Shown in pieces: positions 1 through 8,502 of a stretch of 64,000 nt of DNA. The translations under genes and the position numbers were made by a program. Numbering within the stretch: the first letter of the stretch is position 1; each line of letters starts with the position of its first letter. The stretch covers positions 496,001 through 560,000 of the forward strand of contig JACJYN010000004.1 in NCBI GenBank assembly GCA_020636095.1, in the 5' to 3' direction. A model generated the notes under the pieces. It was given only the letters and a program-made list of their open reading frames with translations. It ran no database searches and was not told the DNA's origin. Source of the stretch: Lewinellaceae bacterium. GTDB taxonomy: Bacteria > Bacteroidota > Bacteroidia > Chitinophagales > Saprospiraceae.

Positions 1-73
1 CTCACTATATCACCCTCTCACTCCTCACTATATCACCCTCTCACTCCTCACTATATCACCCTCTCACTCCCTC
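1..73. repeat. 23-bp period tandem repeat
   Basis: Three near-perfect copies of a 23-bp unit, containing CTCACTATATCACC, run from the window edge to just before the stop codon of the minus-strand beta-synthase gene. Read on the minus strand the unit splits into GTGAGAGG, GTGATATA and GTGAGGA. It therefore belongs to the same family as the 8-bp minisatellites at 39855 and 42045, which also begin directly after a stop codon. The array may continue to the left of the window. Confidence 0.85.
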
Positions 74-81
74 TTGTCCCC

Positions 82-1440
82 TTATACCGCCTGAATAATA
101 TCGTACTTAGTCAGAATATGAAGCGTACCGGCCTTATCCTTGACCATCACCGCCGGGATCGTCCGGCTGACATATTGGCTCAACTGGCTGAAAGGCAGGT
201 CGGGGCTGACCACAGGAAAGGGGTCGCCCATCACATTTCCGACCTTGTTCTCGGAATTGTCGAAAGGGTTTTCCAGCAGGTAAGACAGCACCGCCGTTTC
301 GGTGATGGAGCCCACCATTTTGTCACCCTCCATAACCGGCATCTGAGAAATATCCTGCTCTTTCATGATCTTGAAGGCCTGCCGCACCGTATCATCGGAA
401 TGGACACAGATAAACTGCTGGCCCTTTTTCATCGCCAGAATGTCCTTGACGCTCAGCTCCCGTTCCAGAAAGCCCCGCTCCCGCATCCAGTCGTCGTTGT
501 AGACCTTGCCTATATAACGGCTGCCGTGGTCGTGGATCACCACCACCACTACATCATCCCTGGTCAGCTTGTCTTTCAACTGAAGCAGGCCCGCCATGGC
601 GGAGCCGGCGGAGTAGCCCAGCAGCAACCCTTCTTCCCGGGCCAGCCGGCGCGCCATCAGCGCCCCGTCTTTATCGGTGACCTTTTCGAAGTAATCGATC
701 ACTTCAAATTCCACGTTCTTGGGCAGGATATCCTCACCGATCCCTTCGGTAATATAGGGGTAGATTTCTTTTACGTCAAATTCACCGGTTTCGTGGTATT
801 TTTTGAATACCGATCCGTAGGTGTCGATCCCCCAAATCTTGATATCGGGGTTTTGCTCCTTGAGGTACCTGCCGGCGCCGGAAATGGTGCCGCCCGTTCC
901 TACGCCAACGACCAGGTGGGTTATTTTGCCCTCCGTTTGCTTCCAAATCTCGGGCCCGGTCGATTCGTAATGCGCTACCCGGTTGGAGAGGTTGTCGTAT
1001 TGATTGCACCAATAAGAGTTGGGAATCTCCTCACTCAGGCGCTTGGCCACCGAATAATAGGAGCGGGGGTCATCCGGTTCGACATTGGTCGGGCAGACAA
1101 TGACCTCGGCGCCAACAGCCTTTAGCATATCGATCTTCTCTTTGGACTGCTTATCGCTGGTCGTGAAGATACATTTGTAACCTTTCACTGCCGCTGCCAG
1201 GGCCAGCCCCATGCCGGTATTACCGGATGTACATTCAATGATGGTTCCTCCGGCTTTGATGTTTCCTCTCTGCTCGGCATCCGCCAGCATCTTGACCGCC
1301 ATGCGGTCTTTGATCGAGTGGCCGGGGTTGAAGGTCTCTACCTTCATCAACACCAGAGCAGGTATCTCTGCCGTTACTTTGTTGATCTTTACCAGTGGCG
1401 TATTGCCAATGGTTTCCAAAATGTCGTTCTTGTAGTCCAT
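82..1440 (-). CDS. PLP-dependent beta-synthase with CBS domains (cystathionine beta-synthase/cysteine synthase type)
   Basis: This 452-residue cytoplasmic fold-type II PLP enzyme probably condenses serine or an activated serine with homocysteine or sulfide. The PLP lysine is K44 in GHSIKDRM, the SGNTG phosphate-side loop lies near residue 70, and the glycine-rich GVGTGGT loop near 180. Two CBS motifs fill about residues 332-452 and usually act as an adenosine-nucleotide regulatory module. The length and domain order match cystathionine beta-synthases of Bacteroidota; substrate choice between homocysteine and sulfide cannot be read from sequence. It lies 17 bp downstream of the LysM gene on the same strand, so the two may be co-transcribed. 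A TATATTTG promoter lies upstream of that gene. Confidence 0.9.
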   Translation of the reverse strand: MDYKNDILETIGNTPLVKINKVTAEIPALVLMKVETFNPGHSIKDRMAVKMLADAEQRGNIKAGGTIIECTSGNTGMGLALAAAVKGYKCIFTTSDKQSKEKIDMLKAVGAEVIVCPTNVEPDDPRSYYSVAKRLSEEIPNSYWCNQYDNLSNRVAHYESTGPEIWKQTEGKITHLVVGVGTGGTISGAGRYLKEQNPDIKIWGIDTYGSVFKKYHETGEFDVKEIYPYITEGIGEDILPKNVEFEVIDYFEKVTDKDGALMARRLAREEGLLLGYSAGSAMAGLLQLKDKLTRDDVVVVVIHDHGSRYIGKVYNDDWMRERGFLERELSVKDILAMKKGQQFICVHSDDTVRQAFKIMKEQDISQMPVMEGDKMVGSITETAVLSYLLENPFDNSENKVGNVMGDPFPVVSPDLPFSQLSQYVSRTIPAVMVKDKAGTLHILTKYDIIQAV

Positions 1441-1457
1441 AAGGTATTCAAGCTTTC

Positions 1458-2306
1458 CTAACGATGATATTTGACCTTTACGAAAAACCGGGGGTCAATC
1501 GCGCCCAGTAGTTTAGCTGCCAGAGGAGAGAGAATGACGACGACCTCATCGCGGTAGGCCGTATCCGGTATCTTTCCGATGACTTTCACATAAACAGTGC
1601 GGTTGGTCATCGGGTTGAGCACTTCTATGATAGAATTTACAGGAGCGTTGCGGTGCAGGGCGTAGAGGTCTGAATCTTCCTTGCTGTTGTTTTTCCAAAC
1701 GGCGACGCCCTGGCCGTCGTATTGGTGTTTCCCGGCGGATTCGAACATATATATTTTCCTCAGAGCGGCGTTGCGCCGGGCCAAGGGCCCGCCGGCGTGC
1801 TGGCGCAGGCTGTCGGGAATGCCCTGGGTGCTGATCCAGCCAACGTGCAGTTGCTGGCCTTCCTTAAGGGTATGGTCTGCCATATTGTTCCTGGCCATCA
1901 GCAGTTCCAGAGGCATGCGGAAATAGATTTTGGCGATCCGGAACATGGTGTCGCCTTTTTTCACCATATAAAAGACGGGGGCATTCTCACTGGGCCGAAA
2001 ATCCGACTCCATGTATCGTTTGATGGCCGCATTGGGAATAGGCACCCGGATGGGCATGCCAATACGGGTGGACTGCTCCTTTAACCCCGGGTTGAAATAA
2101 TATAGCTCCTCAACCGAAAGGCCGTAGAATCTGGCCAGGGAATAGAGCGTCTGTTTGGCCTCAATAATGTGGTCAAAGTACTTTTCTTCGAAGGCGCCGA
2201 TGCTCAGAAATATAGTATCTTTGGCGGTCAGGTAGGCCAGGCTGTCACCGGTTGCCGATAACTTGCCAAAGAAAAGCAGGAATGCGAAGAACAACAATTT
2301 TCTCAT
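1458..2306 (-). CDS. LysM cell-wall-binding protein with C-terminal RlpA-like barrel
   Basis: A 282-residue exported protein. Residues 1-18 form a signal peptide (MRKLLFFAFLLFFGKLSA). Two LysM modules follow at about 50-95 and 113-158; the second begins YMVKKGDTMFRIAK, a typical peptidoglycan-binding LysM start. The C-terminal third, with NSIIEVLNPMTNRTVYVKV and VVVILSPLAAKLLG, resembles the double-psi beta-barrel of RlpA-type proteins. A role in periplasmic peptidoglycan binding or remodelling is inferred. It is the first gene of a probable two-gene operon with the beta-synthase and is transcribed away from kdsB, with only 30 bp between the two starts. Confidence 0.8.
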   Translation of the reverse strand: MRKLLFFAFLLFFGKLSATGDSLAYLTAKDTIFLSIGAFEEKYFDHIIEAKQTLYSLARFYGLSVEELYYFNPGLKEQSTRIGMPIRVPIPNAAIKRYMESDFRPSENAPVFYMVKKGDTMFRIAKIYFRMPLELLMARNNMADHTLKEGQQLHVGWISTQGIPDSLRQHAGGPLARRNAALRKIYMFESAGKHQYDGQGVAVWKNNSKEDSDLYALHRNAPVNSIIEVLNPMTNRTVYVKVIGKIPDTAYRDEVVVILSPLAAKLLGAIDPRFFVKVKYHR

Positions 2307-2329
2307 AGTGTTTCATGCTAGTTTACTCG

Positions 2330-2337
2330 CAAATATA
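2330..2337 (-). promoter_or_regulatory. Bacteroidota -7 element for the LysM gene
   Basis: On the minus strand this reads TATATTTG, a full match to the TAnnTTTG -7 consensus of the Bacteroidota housekeeping sigma factor. It ends 24 bp before the LysM start codon. I see no clear -33 TTTG partner, because that position lies inside kdsB. Confidence 0.55.
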
Positions 2338-3086
2338 TGAAAACCATAGGTATCATACCCGCCCGATTTGCTTCTTCTCGTTTTCCGGGAAAACCGCTGG
2401 CTCAAATTGCCGGTAAAACCGTCCTTCAGCGAGTCTATGAACAGGCGCAGCGAGCCCGCCGCCTGGACGAAGTCATTGTAGCTACCGATGACCCCCGCAT
2501 CCAGGAGCATGTGGAGCGCTTTGGAGGAAAGGTGGTAATGACGGCAGCCCATCACCGCAGTGGCACCGAGCGCTGTGCTGAGGTGGCGGGGCGTATAGGC
2601 GATGCCGGCGCCATTATCAACATTCAGGGAGACGAGCCATTTATTGACCCCGAGCAGATTGACCTGGTTGCCGAGCCCCTGGCCAGGCGGCAATCGGTTC
2701 AGATCAGTACACTGGCAAAAAGAATTGAACGGGCGGAAGAGCTGAACAACCCCAATGTCGTGAAAGTAGTTTTCAACCGGCAGCAAATGGCGCTCTATTT
2801 CAGCCGCAGTACTATACCTTACCTGCGGGATGTGCCTGCTTCGGATTGGCTGGCCCAGGCGGAGTATTTCAAACACATCGGGCTTTATGGATTTCGCAGA
2901 GAGGTGCTATTGGAATTGGCGGAACTGCCGCCTTCCCGCTACGAACGATGGGAATCCCTGGAGCAGCTTCGCTGGCTGGAATATGGTTTTTCCATTTTTG
3001 TCAACCTGACCGATAAAGAAACGATCGGCATCGATACGCCCGAAGACCTGGCGCGTGCCATTGCCATGATAAAACCGGAGGGATGA
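2337..3086 (+). CDS. kdsB: 3-deoxy-manno-octulosonate cytidylyltransferase
   Basis: KdsB activates Kdo with CTP to CMP-Kdo for lipid A-core synthesis in the cytoplasm. The 249-residue length is normal. The N-terminal signature IPARFASSRFPGKPLAQI binds CTP, and IINIQGDEPFI carries the metal-binding aspartate region. Later blocks such as KHIGLYGFRREVL and ESLEQLRWLEYGFSI are also characteristic of the family. The start at ATG 2337 puts MKTIGIIPAR at the N terminus as expected. The stop codon overlaps the next gene's start by four bases (ATGA), so translational coupling with the NUDIX gene is likely. Its presence implies a Gram-negative outer membrane with Kdo-containing LPS. Confidence 0.96.
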   Translation: MKTIGIIPARFASSRFPGKPLAQIAGKTVLQRVYEQAQRARRLDEVIVATDDPRIQEHVERFGGKVVMTAAHHRSGTERCAEVAGRIGDAGAIINIQGDEPFIDPEQIDLVAEPLARRQSVQISTLAKRIERAEELNNPNVVKVVFNRQQMALYFSRSTIPYLRDVPASDWLAQAEYFKHIGLYGFRREVLLELAELPPSRYERWESLEQLRWLEYGFSIFVNLTDKETIGIDTPEDLARAIAMIKPEG

Positions 3087-3622
3087 ATTTTTGTAGTCAT
3101 TGCGGGTCGGCACAGCTGGCGTTCAAAGTACCGGAAGGAGATAATCGCCCCAGGTACATCTGTTCGGACTGTGGGGCCATCCACTATTCCAACCCAAAGA
3201 TTGTCACCGGCTGCCTGCCGATATGGGAGGGCCGGGTCTTGTTGGCCAAACGGGCGATCGAGCCCCGAAAAGGCTACTGGAACGTACCCAGCGGATATAT
3301 GGAAAACGGAGAAACGGTTGAGCAGGGAGCTGCCCGTGAGGTCCGGGAAGAAACATTGGCACGGGTGGAGAACCTAACCCTGCACACCGTATTCAGTATC
3401 CCTCACATCAGCCAGGTCTACATTCATTTCCTTGCCGAACTGGCCAGCCCGGATTTCGGGATAGGGGAAGAGTCGCTGGAAGTACGCCTTTTTACCGAAG
3501 CAGAAACCCCTTGGAAGGAAATAGCATTTACCTCTTCGGTTTTTTCCCTGAAGCATTATTTTGAAGACCGCCGAAAAGGGCGCCGGGAAGTGCATACCGG
3601 TAAGATGGAATGGCGCTCATAA
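3083..3622 (+). CDS. NUDIX hydrolase with N-terminal zinc ribbon
   Basis: A 179-residue cytoplasmic hydrolase of nucleoside diphosphate-X compounds. The N terminus has a four-cysteine zinc ribbon (CSHC near residue 4 and CSDC near 26), followed by a Nudix fold. The Nudix box is seen from GYMENGETVEQGAAREV onwards, ending REETLARV, near residues 72-94. This zinc-ribbon plus Nudix layout resembles NudC/ADP-ribose pyrophosphatase-like proteins, but the substrate is not determinable here. It starts inside the kdsB stop (4-bp overlap) and its end overlaps the convergent cytidine deaminase gene by six bases. Confidence 0.85.
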   Translation: MNFCSHCGSAQLAFKVPEGDNRPRYICSDCGAIHYSNPKIVTGCLPIWEGRVLLAKRAIEPRKGYWNVPSGYMENGETVEQGAAREVREETLARVENLTLHTVFSIPHISQVYIHFLAELASPDFGIGEESLEVRLFTEAETPWKEIAFTSSVFSLKHYFEDRRKGRREVHTGKMEWRS

Positions 3623-4099
3623 AAAACCTCCGTGAAATCCAATCGGCAACAATGCCTTTCCCGAGTCCAGTAAATAGACCTCTCCTTCAGATCCCTGAAG
3701 GATAACCACCATGTTTTTACGCTGGCGGTCTTCCATCTCGCTGATGACCTGTCGGCAGGCCCCGCAGGGAGAGGCGGGTTGAGTAATAGCCTTTTTGTCG
3801 CTCTGGACCGTCACGGCAATGGCTGCTACCGCAACCCCCGGATGCTGCATGGTTGCGTTGCCAAGCGCCGTTCGCTCCGCGCAGATACACATGGAATAGG
3901 CGGCATTTTCCTGATTGGCGCCCTGAACGACCGAGCCATTACCCAATAGCACCGCGGCGCCAACCCGGAAATTGGAATAGGGGGCATAGGCTTGGTTTAC
4001 AGCAGCCCGGGCGCTATCCAGCAACGTTCGGTATTCGTCGGGAAGTTCTTTGGCAGATTCGTAGACTTTAATTTTTGTACTGACCGTTATTTCTTTCAT
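3617..4099 (-). CDS. cdd: Cytidine deaminase
   Basis: Deaminates cytidine and deoxycytidine to uridine forms in pyrimidine salvage. The zinc-site motifs are both present: CAERTALGNA (Cys replaces His, as in the small tetrameric class) and PCGACRQVI. The fold also shows YAPYSNFRVGAAVL near the N terminus. I place the start at 4099 (MKEITVSTKIKV, 160 residues) because it matches the usual length. An in-frame ATG at 4144 would add 15 residues with no family support. The gene is convergent with the NUDIX gene and overlaps its last six bases. Confidence 0.93.
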   Translation of the reverse strand: MKEITVSTKIKVYESAKELPDEYRTLLDSARAAVNQAYAPYSNFRVGAAVLLGNGSVVQGANQENAAYSMCICAERTALGNATMQHPGVAVAAIAVTVQSDKKAITQPASPCGACRQVISEMEDRQRKNMVVILQGSEGEVYLLDSGKALLPIGFHGGFL

Positions 4100-4206
4100 T
4101 GCTTTATCTGAAATAAATAAAACACTATATTGCGCCTGTTCCACCAGGGGCTTTTGCCTCTAAACCAAACAAGCAAATTACCTCATTGTTAAGACAAAAC
4201 CAACTT

Positions 4207-5547
4207 ATGAACAGCATATTGATTATTGGCGCAGGCCGCTCTGCGACTGCATGTATCAAATATGTGCTGGAAAAGGCGAGTGAGCGCAACTGGTTTGTGA
4301 CCGTTGCCGATGCCGACCCCCAATTGGCGGAAGCCAAAGTTGACGGCCACCCCAACGGCCGCGGAACGTGGCTGGATGTGCTGAAGGTCAATGACCGCAG
4401 GGAATTGATCAGCAGAGCTGATGTGGTCGTTTCCCTGCTGCCGGCTCACCTTCATCTGGAAGTGGCGCACGACTGTATCAAACTGAAAAAACACCTGATC
4501 ACTGCTTCTTATGTCTCCCAGGAGATGTATCGCCTGGGCGACGAAGCCCGCGACCGGGAACTGATCTTTATGGGGGAGATGGGCCTGGATCCCGGTATCG
4601 ACCACATGTCGGCCATGCGGCAGATCGCCCGGATCAAGTCGCAGGGTGGCAAGATCACGGCTTTTCGTTCTTATACCGGAGGCTTGCTGGCTCCGGAGAG
4701 TGATGACAACCCCTGGAATTATAAATTTACCTGGAATCCGAGAAATGTAGTGCTTGCCGGGCAGGGTACCGCCCAGTACCTGGAAAACGGCAAGTTTAAG
4801 TTTATCCCCTACAACCGGCTTTTTGAAGAATACCGGCCCATCCAGGTGCCGGGCATGGGAGAATACGACGCCTACGCCAACCGGGATTCCCTCCTGTACC
4901 GGGAGGTGTACGGCCTGGCCGGTATTCCGAACATTCTCCGGGGAACGATTCGCACCAAAGGGTTCTGCGAGGCCTGGAATGCCCTGGTCCGGATTGGCCT
5001 GACCGACGGCGGTTATCCTATTGTCGATTCGGATAAGCTGACCTATCACGAACTCATGGAGGGGTATCTCAGCCCTGATGATAATACAGGGTCGGTTAAA
5101 GACCGTATCGCCAGGCTGATCGGAGAGGAGTCCGAATCTGTAGTAATGAAAAAACTGGAATGGCTCGGCTTATTCCGGAAGAAAAAAGTGCGCATACCCA
5201 ATGCTACGCCTGCGCTGATCCTGGAAAATCTTTTGCTCGATAAGTGGAAGCTCAAACCGAACGATAAGGATATGATCATCATGCAGCACGAGTTTGAATA
5301 CGAGCTGGATGGTGTGCAGAAAGAGGCGATCTCTACGCTGGTGATGAAAGGCGAGGATGCGCAACATACCGCCATGTCTAAACTGGTAGGGCTGCCGATG
5401 GGCATCTTCGTCAAACTCGTTATGGAGGGTAAGATCACTTCGACGGGGGTCAATATCCCGGTGATGCCCGAAGTGTATGAGCCGGTACTGGACGAACTGG
5501 AACAGTTTGGCGTGGTCTTCTCTGAACAGGAAAGAACCCAAAAATAA
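4207..5547 (+). CDS. Saccharopine dehydrogenase (glutamate-forming, LYS9-like)
   Basis: A 446-residue NAD(P)-dependent oxidoreductase of the saccharopine dehydrogenase family, acting in lysine/2-aminoadipate metabolism. The Rossmann motif IIGAGRSATACIKYV opens the protein. Conserved LYS9-like blocks follow: LLPAHLHLEVAHDCIK, MGLDPGIDHMSAM and FRSYTGGLLAPESDDNPW. The ATG at 4207 gives the expected MNSILIIGAG start; an upstream TTG at 4186 would add seven residues without support. A second, distinct saccharopine-dehydrogenase-fold gene lies at 7261 and is assigned to polyamine synthesis. The direction of the reaction in vivo cannot be told from sequence. Confidence 0.88.
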   Translation: MNSILIIGAGRSATACIKYVLEKASERNWFVTVADADPQLAEAKVDGHPNGRGTWLDVLKVNDRRELISRADVVVSLLPAHLHLEVAHDCIKLKKHLITASYVSQEMYRLGDEARDRELIFMGEMGLDPGIDHMSAMRQIARIKSQGGKITAFRSYTGGLLAPESDDNPWNYKFTWNPRNVVLAGQGTAQYLENGKFKFIPYNRLFEEYRPIQVPGMGEYDAYANRDSLLYREVYGLAGIPNILRGTIRTKGFCEAWNALVRIGLTDGGYPIVDSDKLTYHELMEGYLSPDDNTGSVKDRIARLIGEESESVVMKKLEWLGLFRKKKVRIPNATPALILENLLLDKWKLKPNDKDMIIMQHEFEYELDGVQKEAISTLVMKGEDAQHTAMSKLVGLPMGIFVKLVMEGKITSTGVNIPVMPEVYEPVLDELEQFGVVFSEQERTQK

Positions 5548-5556
5548 AAATAAATA

Positions 5557-6867
5557 CTGAGGCTCCTCCGACCCTTTTACAGCAGCAATATCCGGGCCCT
5601 GCAGGCCTTTCACCTGCTACGGCAGGGCAGCACCATTCTCATTGCGGTCCTGCTGGCCAAGAGCCCCCTGTCGACCGAAGAGATCGGCATCTATGAGATG
5701 CTACTGTACATAGGGTTTACCCTGAGTACCTTTTGGGTGACAGGCCTGATGCAAGGCTTTCTGTCGCGATACCCTCAGCTTCCGGAAGAGGAGCGGCCGG
5801 CCTTCCTGTTTAACGCCTATTTATTATTTCTACTGAGCAGTTCGCTGGTGTTGGCCCTGATGCTTTGGGGCAAAACGAGCGTTCTACTCGTACTGACCGG
5901 CCAGCCGGCCCTTCCTTTTTACGAGATTTTTGCCGTTTTTCTGTGGCTCAACGTACCTTCTTACCTGGTGGAGAACTATTACCTGGTGCTGCAAAAGCCG
6001 AAGGCCATTCTTTATTTTGGGGTGTTTGCGTTCAGCCTGCAGGTACTGGCGGTTCTGGGCCCTGTTTTTATGGGCTTCGGCCTATTGTGGAGTTTCTATG
6101 CACTCCTTCTGTTAGGTGCGGCCAAATACGCCTGGCTGATCCTCCTTCTGGGGCGTTGGAGCGCTTTTAAGCCAAATCTTAAGATGATCCTGCATTGGGC
6201 TTCGCTCTCCATCCCGCTCATACTCTATGCGCTGATGGGGAGCTTCAACCAGTCTTTCGACAACTGGCTGGTCAACTTTCGTTACGGGGGAGACGAGCAG
6301 GCCTTCGCCATCTTTCGATACGGCGCCCGCGAGCTGCCAATGGCCCTGGCCCTCACCAATGCCTTCGGTTCCGCCATGCTGCCCGAAGTGGCGGCTAACC
6401 TGGGAACCGCCCTTTTCGCCATTAAGGAGAAATCCCTGAAGCTTTTTCACCTCCTGTTTCCCTTGTCTATTTTCCTGGTGATCACCAGCAAGTGGCTTTT
6501 TCCATTGATCTTCAATGAAGACTTCAGCGCCAGTGTACTCATATTCAACATCTTTCTACTGGTTACGGTGAGCCGCCTCGTCTTCTCCCGCACCATCCTG
6601 GTCGGGTTGAACGCCAACCGGATGATCTTCTATATTTCCTTGCTCGAGCTGGCCTTCAATATAGGACTTAGCTTTGCTCTGGCGCCCTTTTTCGGCATGG
6701 CGGGCATCGCTATCGGCACGGTGGCGGCCTATTCTCTGGAGAAGGTGCTGCTGTGTTGGTACCTGTATCGAAAATTCGGCATCAGCATCGGGCAGTACAC
6801 CGATATGCGGTGGTACCTGGCCTATTCAGCTGTCCTGGCCCTGAGCTTTGTAATAGTAACCGTTTGA
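5557..6867 (+). CDS. Polysaccharide/lipid-linked oligosaccharide flippase (Wzx/MATE-like)
   Basis: A multi-pass inner-membrane protein rich in hydrophobic helices (for example ILFVLLW-type stretches throughout) with the layout of oligosaccharide flippases that move lipid-linked glycans across the membrane. The first ATG is at 5698 (389 residues). The frame stays open for 47 codons before it, back to a TAA at 5551, and the added peptide (NIRALQAFHLLRQGSTILIA) looks like the genuine first helix. No ATG, GTG or TTG occurs there; the only candidates are CTG at 5557 or ATA at 5554. I therefore give the long form with an uncertain start. It follows the saccharopine dehydrogenase gene by 9 bp. Confidence 0.75.
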   Translation: MRLLRPFYSSNIRALQAFHLLRQGSTILIAVLLAKSPLSTEEIGIYEMLLYIGFTLSTFWVTGLMQGFLSRYPQLPEEERPAFLFNAYLLFLLSSSLVLALMLWGKTSVLLVLTGQPALPFYEIFAVFLWLNVPSYLVENYYLVLQKPKAILYFGVFAFSLQVLAVLGPVFMGFGLLWSFYALLLLGAAKYAWLILLLGRWSAFKPNLKMILHWASLSIPLILYALMGSFNQSFDNWLVNFRYGGDEQAFAIFRYGARELPMALALTNAFGSAMLPEVAANLGTALFAIKEKSLKLFHLLFPLSIFLVITSKWLFPLIFNEDFSASVLIFNIFLLVTVSRLVFSRTILVGLNANRMIFYISLLELAFNIGLSFALAPFFGMAGIAIGTVAAYSLEKVLLCWYLYRKFGISIGQYTDMRWYLAYSAVLALSFVIVTV

Positions 6868-6979
6868 ACCCCACCGGGAGAATGTGGGCTATCCTGCCAG
6901 GGCTGAATGAGTTCGCGGGTCGGGGTTCGCAGCAACGGCGGGCTGCGCAAACCGATTGGCTTCCAGCAGTGTCTAACGC

Positions 6980-7142
6980 TAGTGCCTCGGGCATTAAATA
7001 AGGGGAGAATAGCGCGAGGTTATTTTCCCGCCAGACAAGGCGCGAGGAAGAAACATAGCGGGGCTACGTGACTGAGGAGCAACGCAGTATGGTGGGGAAA
7101 GAGCCCGCGATATTCCCCCGCTATTTAGTGCGCGAGGCACTA
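6980..7142. mobile_element. 163-bp element with 37-bp imperfect terminal inverted repeats
   Basis: The 393-bp gap between the flippase and the polyamine genes holds no gene. It contains an inverted pair: the left arm 6980-7016 begins TAGTGCCTCGGGC, and the reverse complement of 7106-7142 begins TAGTGCCTCGCGC. The arms share most of their 37 positions. Between them lie motifs such as GACAAGGCGCGAGGAAGAAA. No coding capacity is seen. It resembles a MITE or a REP-type intergenic repeat; no clear target-site duplication was found. The rest of the gap (6868-6979) shows nothing recognisable. Confidence 0.6.
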
Positions 7143-7190
7143 GGCGGGTAGCCAGAATGTAGAATTTGCAAGGAAGGAGTTGGATCGCCG

Positions 7191-7222
7191 TTGAAAAAGC
7201 CGCTTCAAAATAATTACATTTG
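7191..7222 (+). promoter_or_regulatory. Bacteroidota-type promoter for the carboxyspermidine genes
   Basis: TTG at 7191-7193 is followed after 21 bp by TACATTTG at 7215-7222, which fits the Bacteroidota TTTG...TAnnTTTG promoter pattern. It lies 38 bp before the start codon at 7261. The preceding inverted-repeat element ends about 50 bp upstream and leaves this promoter intact. Confidence 0.6.
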
Positions 7223-7260
7223 CCTGGAAAATTGCGTGAACTAAAAACCAAATCGCTATT

Positions 7261-8469
7261 ATGTCAAAAGTCCTGATCATCGGCGCCGGTGGAGTAGGGC
7301 GGGTAGTAACCTACAAATGCGCCCAACACCCGGAAGTTTTTTCTGAAATCTTACTGGCCAGCCGAACCCAATCTAAGTGCGACGCCATCGTCGCCGATGT
7401 CAAAAGAGATACGGGCCATTCCAAAATACAAACCGCGAAAGTAGACGCCGACAACGTGCCTGAGCTGGTGCAACTGATCCGAAGATTCCAACCTGAAATG
7501 GTCATTCATGTAGCGCTGCCGTACCAGGACCTCACCATCATGGACGCCTGCCTGGAGACGGGTGTGCACTACCTGGATACCGCCAATTACGAGCCAAAGG
7601 ATGAGGCGAAGTTTGAGTACAGCTGGCAATGGGCCTATCAGGATAAATTCAAGGAGAAGGGCCTGCTGGCCGTATTGGGCTGTGGTTTCGACCCCGGGGT
7701 GACCAGTATTTTTACCGCCCGCGCCGCCAAACACCATTTTGATGAGATCCACTATCTGGATATCGTCGATTGCAATGCCGGTGACCACGGTAAGGCTTTC
7801 GCCACCAACTTCAATCCGGAGATCAACATCCGGGAGGTTACTCAGAAAGGGCGGTATTATGAAAATGGCAAATGGGTGGAAACGGAGCCTCACGAGATCA
7901 GCAAAATGCTGACTTACCCGGAGATCGGGCCTAAGAATTCCTTCGTTATCTACCACGAAGAACTGGAATCTCTGGTCAAGAACTTCCCAACCCTCAAGCG
8001 CGCCCGTTTCTGGATGACCTTCGGCGAGGAATACCTCACTCACCTGCGGGTAATTCAAAATATTGGCATGGCCCGCATCGATGCAGTCAAATACAAAGGA
8101 GTGGATATCATTCCTCTGGAATTCCTGAAAGCGGTGCTGCCCGACCCCGGTGATTTAGGCGAGAACTACACCGGCCAGACTTCTATCGGCTGCCGCATTC
8201 GCGGGGTTAAAGATGGGAAAGAGCGCACGTACTATATCTGGAACAATTGCAGCCACGAGGCGGCCTATAAAGAGACGGGAGCCCAGGGCGTATCTTACAC
8301 CACCGGCGTTCCGGCTGCCTTGGGCGCTATGATGATGCTCACCGGCAAGTGGGCGGGCCAGGGTGTCTTCAATGTGGAAGAGTTCAATCCGGACCCCTTC
8401 CTGAGCCAGCTGGGCCCCATGGGCTTGCCGTGGGAGGAACAGTTTGACGTGGATTTGGAAATGGATTGA
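7261..8469 (+). CDS. Carboxy(nor)spermidine synthase/dehydrogenase
   Basis: This 402-residue enzyme of the saccharopine dehydrogenase fold reductively condenses aspartate semialdehyde with a diamine (putrescine or diaminopropane) to carboxyspermidine or carboxynorspermidine, using NADPH. The Rossmann start KVLIIGAGGVGRVVTYKC and later blocks LGCGFDPGVTSIF and YLDIVDCNAGDHG are typical of this subgroup rather than of lysine enzymes. The diagnostic evidence is its neighbour: carboxynorspermidine decarboxylase begins 33 bp downstream. Together they make the alternative, S-adenosylmethionine-independent spermidine route common in Bacteroidota. A promoter is visible at 7191-7222. Confidence 0.9.
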   Translation: MSKVLIIGAGGVGRVVTYKCAQHPEVFSEILLASRTQSKCDAIVADVKRDTGHSKIQTAKVDADNVPELVQLIRRFQPEMVIHVALPYQDLTIMDACLETGVHYLDTANYEPKDEAKFEYSWQWAYQDKFKEKGLLAVLGCGFDPGVTSIFTARAAKHHFDEIHYLDIVDCNAGDHGKAFATNFNPEINIREVTQKGRYYENGKWVETEPHEISKMLTYPEIGPKNSFVIYHEELESLVKNFPTLKRARFWMTFGEEYLTHLRVIQNIGMARIDAVKYKGVDIIPLEFLKAVLPDPGDLGENYTGQTSIGCRIRGVKDGKERTYYIWNNCSHEAAYKETGAQGVSYTTGVPAALGAMMMLTGKWAGQGVFNVEEFNPDPFLSQLGPMGLPWEEQFDVDLEMD

Positions 8470-8502
8470 AAGTTCAACGGTGTATAAGTTTGGTTATAAT
8501 TT

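Noticed and set aside
1..73. CRISPR-like look of the left-edge repeat
   Set aside because: The units are directly abutting with no variable spacers, and no cas gene is nearby.
118..1125. Long plus-strand frame opposite the beta-synthase
   Set aside because: Shadow of a well-supported gene; biased composition rich in His, Arg and Val.
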